64,000 bases of DNA from Toxoplasma gondii ME49. Its lineage: Eukaryota; Apicomplexa; Conoidasida; Eucoccidiorida; Sarcocystidae. Location of the stretch: NCBI RefSeq assembly GCF_000006565.2, contig NC_031480.1:1690144-1754143 (forward strand), given 5' to 3'. A program made the position numbers and the translations under genes. This document shows, piece by piece, positions 1-10,759 of this stretch. The notes beneath the pieces were generated by a model. That model searched no databases. It was not told the origin of the DNA and saw only the letters and a program-made list of their open reading frames with translations. Position 1 is the first letter of the stretch. The number at the start of each line of letters is the position of its first letter.

Positions 1-253
1 GCTTCTAGGACATGAGTGTCTCGAGGTCCAGAAGAATACTTATCGAGACACAGATCTCCGCTTCTTCTGTGGCCAACCTCACGGTAACTGGAGTACCTAG
101 GTAGTTCTCCGAAGAAAAAATTGCTCTACGCAGTTTACACCGTTCAGTTTCACAGCAGGCTGGTACTTCAACTGTCTGCTCTGCTCTGCTCTGCTCTGCT
201 CTGCATGGGCTCTTCATCAAGAACCTGGTGCCTCTGTTCTTAAGATCGCGACA
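1..253. other. 5' flank of the kinesin gene
   Basis: No gene is supported here. The stretch is the immediate upstream region and probable 5' UTR of the kinesin gene that starts at 254. It contains a CTGCT pentamer array at 176-204. A short minus-strand ORF at 5-220 is read through that array and has no recognisable content. Confidence 0.5.
176..204. repeat. CTGCT pentanucleotide microsatellite
   Basis: Five perfect CTGCT units plus CTGC lie about 50 bp before the kinesin start codon. A pentamer this close to a start is likely length-polymorphic between strains. Confidence 0.85.
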
Positions 254-3200
254 ATGTCTTCAGTTAAGGTGGCCGTCCGTGTGCGGCCTTTCAACGACCG
301 AGAGAAAACCATGAATGCTCGGTTGTGCATCGACATGAACGGAAAGAGCACGACCATCACCAACGTGGACGACGAGAAACAGAACCGCACCTTTGCTTTC
401 GACTACTCTTACTGGTCACACGATGGGTTTGAGAACGACGACAATGGCTATTCAAGACCTGTTTCTGCCAAATATGCCGATCAAGAAAAGGTGTTTAACG
501 ACATCGGGAAAGATGTGCTGAACAATGCCTTTGAGGGCTACAATGCCTGTCTTTTTGCTTATGGACAGACGGGGTCGGGGAAAAGTTATTCGATGGTGGG
601 GTACGGGGCCAACAAGGGAATTGTTGTCCGTGCGTGCGAAGAAATCTTCCAGAGAATCAAAACTATAAATGACCCGCTTCTTCGGTCGGAAGTCACGGTC
701 AGTATGCTAGAAATCTACAACGAAGCCGTTCAGGACCTCCTTGTCAAGCCTGAGCAGAGGCCCAAGGGAGGATTGAAAATCCGTCATACGCCACAGCTCG
801 GAACGTTTGTTCAAGACCTAACCAAACATCCAGTCGACACGTATGCCGCCATTCAGGCAAAACTCGACGAAGGTGAGCAACACCATCTCAACCACCATCT
901 GCATTCCTTGCGGGTTTATTCAACACCCGCACACAAAACATTCAGTCTGCTAGATATCCACACCTTGCTGGTAAGCTGTGCTTGTGACTGCAAGTTAGCA
1001 ACTGTTATGCGATACCCTGAAGCAAGCGACTGCTGACCGGGTACAGCTCACAGTTTCCGTGACACTGTCCAGATACAACAGCATGAGAAAAATGGATCCG
1101 CCAGAAGATTACAGAGCGACACATGTAGAACAGGCTTCTCACACAGTGCCGATTTCGGATTCACCGTTGCTTTGCCTCTTTCTGACTGAAGGCACAAGCA
1201 ACCGAACGGTCGGGGCGACGCTAATGAACGCCACGTCGTCGCGGGCACACACGGTCCTCCAAATTGTCTACAATCAAGTGACCCTTGACGAAAATACAAA
1301 AGAGCCTCTGAGCCAGAAGACAGCCGAGATCAGTCTCGTTGATTTGGCCGGATCCGAAAGAGCAGGTTCGACAGGAGCAACGGGTGACCGTTTGAAGGAA
1401 GGATGCGCGATCAACCAGTCCCTTTCTGCCTTAGGAAATGTCATCTCGGCTCTCGCGGACAAAGCCTGCGGGAAACTGAAACCGGGACAGGTGCAAAGTG
1501 TTCTCTGAATGAGTCTGTGGACGCTCCGGCGCATGCTCAAAAACTCAAAGTGCTACACACACAGACACATATGCAGATACGTCTTTCTCTACTTATTTAC
1601 ACACATATGTATGGAGATGCATGCATGGATAAGGGCAGAACTGCGCCCTTTAGCTTGATCCAGACACCTATGGAGTGTTGTGTCCTGGAGTGTGCGTGTA
1701 GAACAGAGTCGGCTGTTATCCTCAGAAAGGTCGCACAGGAACCAATAGGAACGTACATATTATCAGATGCAGACTGCGAGGCAAATGGGTGTTCGTCGGT
1801 TCTACAGTGGGCTTCTTACCCACACACTCAAAACTCTGCTGGATCTCCCTTACGTATATGCTGTCTTATAGAAATGCATCCATCCTCACACAAATGCATA
1901 CATGCATGCATACAACTATACTGGATACAGCTACACTTAAAGACATAAATACAAATGTGCAGTTGTGCATGTGGAACTCGAACTGCAATCTCTGTAGTCT
2001 AGGGTAGAAAGACACCGTTCAAAGTGCGAGTCCGCGTCACCACAGCAGCCGGGGTGGAGCTTAAACGCGTTTACTTTCGTGTCTTTTCGTCAGGAAACTT
2101 TGCTGGCTTGCGTGAGGCACGAGTTATTCTCCTCAAGAGTCTTTTGCATGTCTTCAAACTCCTTTTTGCGCCTTCGTCACTGTGTCTTCCTCGCAGGTCA
2201 TCCCCTACCGTGACTCAGCGCTGACTCGCATTCTCCAGTCTGCTCTCGGAGGGAACAGTAAAACGTGTATGATTGCCGCCTTGTCACCGGCGTCGGTGAA
2301 CTACGAGGAGACGCTGTCGACTCTCCGATATGCAGACAGAGTCAAATCGATCAAGAACGAAGCCGTCATCAACGAAAATCCCCTCGAAAGGCTCATTCGC
2401 GAGTTGAAGGAGGAGAACGAGAGACTGAAGAAGGTGCGTCACACAGATGGAGACTGTTTCAGATGCGGCGACAGGGGAGACAGACGGCGTCAAAGATAGG
2501 AACCATGTAGAATTTTCACGAAGCCTTCAAGGAAGCTGAAAGAAGTAGCTGGTAGCATTTCATTAGCGAAAAGGAAAGCTGCAAAAGGCGCCTATACTTT
2601 TAAATTTGTAATTAAACGCCCATACTCCTTTGTGGCGAAACAAGTAGAAATAATTTTGACTGAACCGGTTCACTCCCTGTCTCCGCGAACTCGACACACT
2701 CGACGACTCGTGGGTGCCTTACAAATGTGGTTCTCACTGAAATATGCTGGATACCTCGTTCCTTAATTTTTCCTTAATGCATTTAACGTGAAGGGGACGA
2801 GAAATACAGGAGCACTGGGATCAGGGAAGCAAGCACCTTCAACATCTGCACCAGTCGTCCGACTCGTCGCCGATACTCAAGAGCAAATGCGAAGCCCGCG
2901 ACAACTGCTAACTCTCTCGAATCGAGAGGCACTTCCTTCAACAGAACAAACGCGCCGTTTTCCACCCCCAGTGTTAGCCTGTTCGGTAGACGTACATCGA
3001 TCAGTCTGTATCAACGAAACACCGGATTCGGCAATAGTCTCTGTGTATCATGATCCTCACTTTGTAGATTCCCCCGTGTTGTCAGTCTGCAAGGAAAGTT
3101 AGGTCTTTCCATCCGGATGAACCATCAAGTAGACTTGGTAATGGTGTCTAGACAGACTGAAAAACTCCATCCGCGAGCCTCCAGTTTAAACTCCGCCTGC

Positions 3201-5908
3201 TCTCGTTCAACTTCCTTCTGAAGCCCCGTAGACACTCAAACTCCCTCTTGGAGTGCAAACGAGGGCATGCAGCACCGACAAGCTGGAAGCTACAGCTGGA
3301 CTTTCCGTTCCATATTACCTCTGCGTTGAATTTTCCTTCTCATACGGACTCGGTGTTTTCCGAGACAAGGTCTTCAGAGTCTCGCCTAGACTCAGGCAAC
3401 ACTGTGTGATGCAATCTGTCTCTCTGACTGAGAGTTGGTCCGTTTTCGCAGGCAGCAGGGGGCGACCTGGTGCTGACGGACTCAGGCAAGACACAGGAGG
3501 AAATGGACAAGATGAAGCAGCAGTACGAAGAAGAGTTGGAGGCGAATCGTCGCGCGCTCGAAGAGATGTCGAAGAGTTGGCAGCAGAAGCTCGCGGAGGC
3601 GCAGGCGCGGGACGCAGCTGCGAGGAGGGAGGAGCTGGACGAGAATCAACCGTGCCTGAAGAACTTGAACGAGGATCCTTTTCTTTCCGGGAAGATCACG
3701 CTGATTCTGTCGGTCGGCAGCAGCTCTGTCGGGAAGCCCAACAGCGAGCAGAAGCCGACGTTTCAGATCGGGGGGTTGGGAGTGGTGGTGGAGCACGCGA
3801 CTCTCATGTGTGAGGAGAAGGCGGTGGCAGACGGGGTCGACTTCGAAGTGAAGTTGAGAGCGAACGGGAAGACGCTGATCAACGGCGAGGCCGTTGCACC
3901 TGAGGAGACGAGGACGCTTTCGCATCGAGATCGCATTCTCTTTGGTCACGCCAATTTATTTGTGTACCTCGATCCGCGGGCTGTGGACAAGTCGCTGCCG
4001 TCCTGGGAGGAAGCGATGAAGGAGGTGAACAAACAGAGCCTCGACGAATACGGAGACGCGGTCTGTCTGGACGCGGTGGCGAGTGCGAAGCTGCGGGAAA
4101 TGGAGGCCAAGATGCAGGAGGAGAGGGAGAAAATGGAGAGAGAGAAACGGGAATGGGAGCTGCGCGTGAAGGACAAAGAAGCCCAGATGGTGACGGCCGA
4201 GGGCGCCGACGCCGTCGCGCTCATGAAGCAGTTCGAGGAGGAGAGGCGGCAACACGAACTCGAGCTCGAGAAGAAACAGGCGGAGCTGGACGAGAAGCTG
4301 CAGAAACTGAGTGCCGAACAGGAAGAGGAAAAGCGCAATCAACAGGCGGAACACCGTGCGAGGGTCGTGCTTGAAGAGGTCTTGACGCGGACGATCATGT
4401 TGACGGACGAGGCGAACTCGATCGCAGAAGAACTCGGAATAGGCGTTTTCTTCTCGCCCAAACTGACCATGAAACACGACGGCTTAGACATCTCCCGAAA
4501 AGGAACCGCCACGAACGTCATGCAACAGACGGAAATCCAAATTCGCGTCGAACGGCTCGACACAGACGTCGTCGAAGCTTGGAAACTCGACCTCTTTGAG
4601 CAGAAAATCTTCGACATGCGCGAGCTGTACAACCAGTACATGTCTTCCCCGCCAGGAGAATTCAAACGACCAGACGGCCCCGATGACCCATTCGCTTCCG
4701 ATCCAGACTCCTACCAAGTAAAGAACTCGAAGAGTATAGAAAGAAGATTTGCACTGGGGGAAAACGTGGAGCACCAGAGCAGGAAGCAACGGGAACCGCC
4801 AACTCAAGTGCACTCTTCCCTTTGGACCAACGCGGATTCCATTGCGTCCGTTGCCGCTCGGCGGTCTATTCTGTTCAGAAATGGAAATGGGTCTCTCCCC
4901 AAGTCGCAACCACACCAATCTGCACATCGAAGTATCAACAAGTCACGCTCGCGACGGATGCACAGATACATGCAAATGAGCTGCGATAGTGTGCCGTCAA
5001 AACCTCTGCAAGAGGATACGCTCTTCTCTCAGCACTGGGCAAGAAAGGACGCGCGCACACACACACATGTAGTTAAACAACTCCAGTGACGCAGTGTTCG
5101 ACTCGCATGAATAAAACTGCACTCGACTGACGCATGCAGAAGAGCCTCCGCCGTCCATGCATCCCTCGCCTACAGCCTTGCTTGATTTTCCCTTTCTCGT
5201 TTGCCCACTCGTTTTCGCAGGGGGGTCTTGACGCTATTGAACCTCAGCACTGTTTTTCAATGGTCTTGTGCAGTCCACTGAGGTGGAGATTTCCAGCGCT
5301 AGTAAGATCACGCGCTTGCCTGCATCTGATACCGGGAGTCAAGGTCTGCTAACGCATCGTCAAGAACTGGAGTCTCGGTCTCTCGAAACTGGAGACCTGT
5401 CCACGTAGTTCTGTGTGGTGGACGGTGTGCAGGTTCTGGGCCAAGCGTATCTGTATCTGGATGTCCTCTTCAATCTGCTGCCCGTGGAAAACGAGGCGCT
5501 TCCGATCTTCGACTTCAAAGGACAGAAACAGGGCATGCTGTCCATCTCCGTTGACCTCGACCTGCTGGTCGACATGGAGGAAGTGTGAGTTCTCTCCAGC
5601 TGTGTTCACCCCCCGCAAATCGTCGAGCCTCAACTTAAAACCAGTCGTCGATCTCACAACATGCCCGTTGAAAATTCAAGTGTGACACCCGTAATATTAA
5701 GGGAAGCGTCAACCGCACAAGCGACAGAAAGTCCATTGCGACGAAACATCGGTGTCCGTTACGAGGCGAGCACACGCCGCCACACACTCAAACATCCACA
5801 GACATGCATATGTATACACAGATATACTTATATCCATATATATATATATATATGAATATAGGTAGGTTTCGAATTATACATAATTGTATAGACATGCATA
5901 GATTAGCA

Positions 5909-5966
<58 letters not shown>

Positions 5967-7071
5967 GGTAGGTAGATAGAGATGCATTCATAACTTTGTG
6001 TATGTGCCGACAGGAAAACGTAAATTCGTGCATGTTTTTGCTGTACAAGCGCAGAAAGGCGCGTCTGCGTGTCTCCGGTTTAGGTGTGAAGACACAGCAT
6101 GCAGCTGGGCATTTGTGTGTTGGATGTCACACTCTCGAAGCCTTGCGTTCGATTCGAGATCTGCGGACAAGGTTGCGTTTTCGATGAGAACTGTCTGTCA
6201 AAAACGAAGCGTGACGGACATGCCTATAGTCTCTGTCTCTGGAGCAGGGCTGGCTACCACCGTTGAGAATCCTGCCATCTTTCTCCTTGCATTACTACTA
6301 TGCAAAGCGTTTCCTGTTGGACTTTCTAAGGTAGTCTAAGGTAGCTGGGAGCTTCGGACTTTTTGCGCACTGGAACGCATCTTGGCTCCTTATGGAGCGT
6401 TTGGGGGGCAGCGACTCCACGTCATCCCGACATACGATCTCGCGCGTTTCCCGTGGAGTCTGTAGCCGACCGCGAGTCGCGTTCGCCGTTGTTTCCAGTT
6501 CCAGAGAGAAGCAGGCGGCTGATGTAAAAAGCTGCAAAGGGTCGAGCAAAGCTCGCAAGTGGCTGCCTTGACTTTCCCCAGCAACTCTCGGCTTCTTCCG
6601 AGTGCATGCAGAGCGAATAAAGGACCGCAAGTCGCAGACTTGGACTACTACGACACAGTCGAGGACATCAAGGGGAAGATGCTGAAGGTGACTGTGAAAG
6701 TGGACTCCGCACACGATCTGCGAGAAAACTGCTGCCGAAGACCGGAGATGAACTACAAGTGGATTGACGGGGTCTCTGAAGTTCGCTGCTCCACAGACGA
6801 CATGAGCAACCGTAATCCTGAGTTTCACAGCGTCAAGGAATTCGATGTGATGATCACAGACGAAGTCGTCAACTGGTTCAGAGGAATCCTTGTGTTCGAA
6901 GTCGCGGGAATGATGGTCAACAAACAACACAAAGACCAGGCCACCCCTGCATCGCCTTCTGCCGGAAGCGTCGCTGCGAAGCTGAGAGAAAAAGAGATTC
7001 TCTTGGCGCAGATCCAACAGCGACTTGAAGAACGGGGGACTACACTCGATGACTTCTTAAATGGACAGTGA
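254..7071 (+). CDS. kinesin-3 family (KIF1/Unc104-like) motor protein with FHA domain
   Basis: Exons 254-872, 1192-1490, 2197-2433, 3452-4717, 5433-5584 and 6612-7071 join in phase to give 1,010 residues. An N-terminal motor moves cargo along microtubules using ATP: the P-loop GQTGSGKS is at residues 104-111, switch I NATSSRAH at 219-226 and switch II DLAGSE at 257-262, followed by the neck [13 protein letters not shown] in exon 3. A short coiled coil leads into an FHA domain at about 455-560 ([24 protein letters not shown]), the hallmark of kinesin-3. A charged coiled coil follows, then a KIF1-type segment ([16 protein letters not shown]). The last exon resembles the C2-like tail of KIF1 proteins. 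I see no PH domain, so membrane cargo binding may differ from Unc104. Switch I has Ala where SSRSH is usual. The 5584/6612 junction is the least certain splice: it is the one I chose to keep phase. Confidence 0.88.
5833..5963. repeat. (TA)n microsatellite in the last kinesin intron
   Basis: Interrupted TA tracts lie between exons 5 and 6 of the kinesin gene. They are typical of the simple repeats that sit in introns throughout this window. Confidence 0.85.
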
Positions 7072-7239
7072 TGACTCTCCCACATTTTCAAACACGGCAC
7101 CCTCACAAAAAATCCCTACTTGCTCTGAAGGGTCAACCAATCAAGCCTAAGGCGATATACCTACATACTGGTGCATGTATGGAGGTATATATCCACATAT
7201 CTTCGTACATATATATATATATATATGTATACGTGTACA

Positions 7240-7273
<34 letters not shown>

Positions 7274-7946
7274 TATATATATGTATATACATATGCTTTT
7301 GGTCATTCCGTAGCACACATGTGTTTGCCTGTCAAGGCTGGAACAGAGAAGGCACCTTGGAAGAGAAAGTTTTCAAGAGTCGTAGAAAACATTGTAGGGA
7401 ACCGTTGGGCTTGGGAGTGAGTCGCGGCATCGAACTGCTTATGCATTTAGGAGAGAGACAGGAGAGAACCTCGGGAAGTCGGAAGGCGCCTTCAGTCGTT
7501 CGTTTCGACGGAGGATTAGCTTCGATTCTGGTGGCATCGCCGAACTGCGGTGTGACAGGAAAACGGATTCTGCGTTTAAACAACAGCTGCTTTGTCGGGC
7601 GTCTTCCGCCAGATTTTTCTAAATTTTTAAAGAAGAGAAGACACGGAATCTAGCTGTCGCTGGCGAGGTGGAGGCGCCTGCATTCTCCAGGCTTGTCCCA
7701 AACAATGTGAGGAGACGGAGAAACATTCCGTCTACTGCTATTTTTTTTCTGGAACCAATGAAATGGGCGCCAGAGTCAGTGACGCCGGTGACCTTTAGTT
7801 GTCAGCCGGATCGATGTCTTCTTCGCGTCTCAAGCATCACTTGTCTTCGCTTTCTCTTGCAGTCGTTGCTGCAGAGAATGTGACGGCCGCATGCCTCTCC
7901 TTTTTTCCTCGCCTTCTGGGGGTTTCTCGACGTGTACGGCCGACAG
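7072..7946. other. kinesin 3' flank, no supported gene
   Basis: This spacer carries TA/TG simple repeat at 7205-7290. A short ORF read through the repeat to 7653 has no recognisable content. A pyrimidine-rich stretch with a CAG at 7865-7868 could be a splice acceptor for the coding-like region downstream. Confidence 0.4.
7205..7290. repeat. (TA)n/(TACA)n microsatellite
   Basis: Alternating TA with ATGTA interruptions lies about 130 bp after the kinesin stop codon. Confidence 0.85.
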
Positions 7947-9526
7947 CCGGTCTTCTGGAAAAATGGCTCTCCTTTCACTCCGCAACACATCACTGGAGTG
8001 GAAGAAACGTAAAAAACGCGGAAAACAACACCAAAAATGCAATTCGTGAAACGTCTTCGGCAGAGACACGGGATCTCGTGTGGGATACGGCGTCGAGAAG
8101 CAAATCACCCGCGAACTCATCGTGTACCCTTCAAAAACACGGAGATAGCTCTCGACGCATGTCCATCGACATAACGCAAACACTGTTCCCTCCAGTGCAC
8201 ACAATCCATCCATACAAAAATGGATAAATACATATATTCATATATATATATATATATATATGATGAATGTAACTCCATAGAACGTGAATGGAATGATCCA
8301 CACAAAGCTCGATTCCTTGGCCAGTGTCAGAGTGGTTCTTCCATCCACCATTCAACAATAGAGCATTTGAAGAACCGCGTGCGTGGACTCGACTGGTGTG
8401 AGAGCAAGAACGAGATCTCAAGTCACAACGACGGAGAGAAAACTGAGCGTTAAAACCGGCTTGCCTCCTCATATATGTATCCAGGTGTATACGTATATTT
8501 GGAACGAAACACATACGGTAATAATACAACACGCCAAAAGAAAGACATTCCTATTTGTAGGTAACTGCAGAGAGACGACGCATGCCCGTGCATCTTCCAG
8601 CAAATGGATGGGCAGTACGCTCCAGCGTTCAGAAGCGTCGACTCTGCCTTTTGTAATCGTGTTACTCAGAAATGTCCAGAGGTGAATTAATACAATCTAC
8701 GCATGCTTGTTCTTCTGTGTGCAGACTTGAGGTGTGTGCCGCTTGGGAGGGCAGCGAGGAGACTCTAATTTTCTTTAACGCAGAACTCCGTTACTTCACT
8801 CTGCACAAACAATGGATTTGCACATACAACCACGAAGCTGTCTGAACAATCTTCGAACAAATTTCTCCGCATCTGGGAGCACAGTGCGAAACGAGAGTCG
8901 AAAAAAAGGCGGGGAAGTCGAAAAAAAGAAAACTCCGAGAGGCAGAACAGGAACTCCGAAAACAAAAGCGGGACCAGACACGGGAGCACGCGACGCGGAA
9001 GAGAAGAGACGAACTCGTCGAAGATGTCTTCTCTCTCGACCTGGCCTTTTATACGGAAGCGGACGACGAGCTCCGCCGTCAAAGACGACTGCATGCACTT
9101 ACACAGCGCCGGAGTTGGTTTTTTCTCCAAAAACTCCTCTTGCCGTCTCGCCTCGTGACCATTTCTGTCGAAGGGACCCCTCGAAAGGCGAACCTCCACT
9201 TTCACACTCTTTTCGCTTTCGAACTCTCAGATTTTTTCTTCCCCGAATTCTCTCCACTTTTCCGCAGCTGCCCGTCTCGCGTGCATGCTCTCTCGCTTTT
9301 CTCGATTTCGCGATACAGCGGGTCACTCCAGCATCTGAGTCACTTCCTGTCGCTGTTAATGCGAGGCAGAACAGGCATCCGTTTGAATGAAGCGTTGAAC
9401 ACTGTCTCCGTTCTTGCACCGAGAGCGTCTCTCTCTCCCTCAAAAGACATGCCAGCCTTTGACCTCGGTAAAATCCGATTCTCGGTCGCGAGAGAGAAGT
9501 CGGCGAACGCCAGACGCTGCCGCTAA
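7947..9526 (+). CDS. unrecognised plus-strand coding region with an in-frame TGA
   Basis: I do not recognise this. An exon 7947-8008 (start PVFWKNGSPFTPQHIT) ends at a GTAAAA donor in phase 2. It joins exactly to an acceptor at 8724, where the frame reads LEVCAAWEGSEETLIFF then ELRYFTLHKQWICTYNHEAV and meets TGA at 8843-8845. The same frame then stays open for 226 codons to 9526, with a Lys/Arg/Glu coiled-coil-like part and DVFSLDLAFYTEADDELRR. Either the gene ends at 8845 and the rest is chance, or one reading frame is interrupted by a nonsense codon, a missed splice or a recoded TGA. No start codon was identified; it would lie upstream. The opposite strand is also open over 9205-8765, so even the strand is not settled. 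Confidence 0.35.
8225..8262. repeat. (TA)n microsatellite
   Basis: A near-perfect TA tract lies between the two proposed exons of the unrecognised plus-strand coding region. Confidence 0.8.
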
Positions 9527-9843
9527 ACTTCTCCTCCCCTCGCGTCGCCTCTGAGGCGCAAAAAGGAAAAACCTAAACTGCATGCGTCCCTAGAGCCTCA
9601 CCTCCCCTGTCGACGCGCATGTTCAAAACACAGCTCTCTGTGTCACACCGTGCACACTCACGCGTATTCACAGTGCCGGTGTTCTCGCGAATTCCCTCGT
9701 CGTTCCCTGGACTCTTCGCGGATGACGCAAACGCTGCCCTGCCGTCCCCCTGCGTCACCGCTCTCTGAGCCTCACTTCATCCACCTTCTACTCACCTGCT
9801 TCTTCATCTCTTTCCCCTCAATGAACGCAACGTCTCAACAGGC

Positions 9844-9880
9844 ACTCTCTCTCTCTCTCGCGCGCGCGCGAGCGCGCGTC
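9844..9880. repeat. (CT)n followed by alternating CG
   Basis: A CT dinucleotide run passes directly into about 20 bases of alternating CGCG. Such purine-pyrimidine alternation is a classic Z-DNA-prone sequence. The neighbouring bases are pyrimidine-rich, consistent with an intron. Confidence 0.8.
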
Positions 9881-9971
9881 GACCCAAAGATTGACAAGAC
9901 CTCAATCGCAATCTTGCACCCTTTTCTCTCTTCTTCTCCCTCTTGTTCTTTCTCTTCTCCGTCTTCAACAG

Positions 9972-10178
9972 ACACCCCACACCTGCCTGGCCGTTCTCGC
10001 CATTTTCTACGAGCTCCTGCGGCGCTCCGTCGTGCGACAGCCAGGGTCCAATGAACTGCATGCAACTGCAGGCGTCACTGGCAGCACACCTGTTCCATCC
10101 CTTGTCCAGCTTTTTCAATCTTTCGCGGCGCAGCGTTCGCTGCGGACTTCCCCGCATCGCTGTTCACCTGCAACTTGA
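9972..10178 (+). CDS. possible 3' terminal exon of the unrecognised plus-strand gene
   Basis: After a pyrimidine-rich stretch ending TTCAACAG, a 69-codon frame opens with TPHTCLAVLAIFYELLRRS and stops at 10178. Its hydrophobic-amphipathic start looks coding, but it has no motif I know, and a second frame over the same bases is open too. The link to the open frame ending at 9526 was not resolved: the donor candidate at 9467/9468 would enter a different frame ending at 10054. It may also be noise between two convergent genes. Confidence 0.22.
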   Translation, partial: TPHTCLAVLAIFYELLRRSVVRQPGSNELHATAGVTGSTPVPSLVQLFQSFAAQRSLRTSPHRCSPAT

Positions 10179-10759
10179 ACTCCGAAACTAGTTCTGAACT
10201 GTTTGTGTGGTTCCGACTCGTGTGTTTTCTGCAATGTACGTCTCTTTCTTCTCGAACCTGTACCCCCGCATGGCGCTCGCAGCCGGAACTTCTTCATTGT
10301 TGGAAACCGTCTTCAAAGGCCATCCTTCGTTCCTCACAACCAGCCTTTCCACCACAAGTTTCGCTCCTAGAAACACAGAGAACAAACTGTGAAACCTCCA
10401 TCGAAACAGAAAACAACGCTTGCATGCATACTTGAAAGCACATGCACATTTGTGTCCATCGACCTTCATCTGTCCATTGCTACGTGTGTATCTATATCTG
10501 TATCGATGTCTATCTCTCTAGATCTACTTTTCTGTCTGCCTATATCCATCTACCTCTACCAATCTACACCTATCTATCAGTAACTAGCTGTTTAAGTGTA
10601 ACGATCCCTGTGTACGTATTTGCCTTCTATGATCCGAATCTGAATCCATCCGGGTGTTTGTGTCTTTTTCTTTGACATCCACGCCAAAATTCTCTTTTCG
10701 CACAGGGAAAACTGGCACAGACCCCTGAGCGTTATTGCCTTTCGGCGACCGCAAGAAAT
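10179..10759. other. convergent spacer before the 3' end of UDP-sugar pyrophosphorylase
   Basis: No gene is supported. The stretch includes a CTAT/CTGT-rich simple region around 10470-10600 and lies between the proposed end of the plus-strand region and the stop of the pyrophosphorylase at 10760. Confidence 0.4.
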
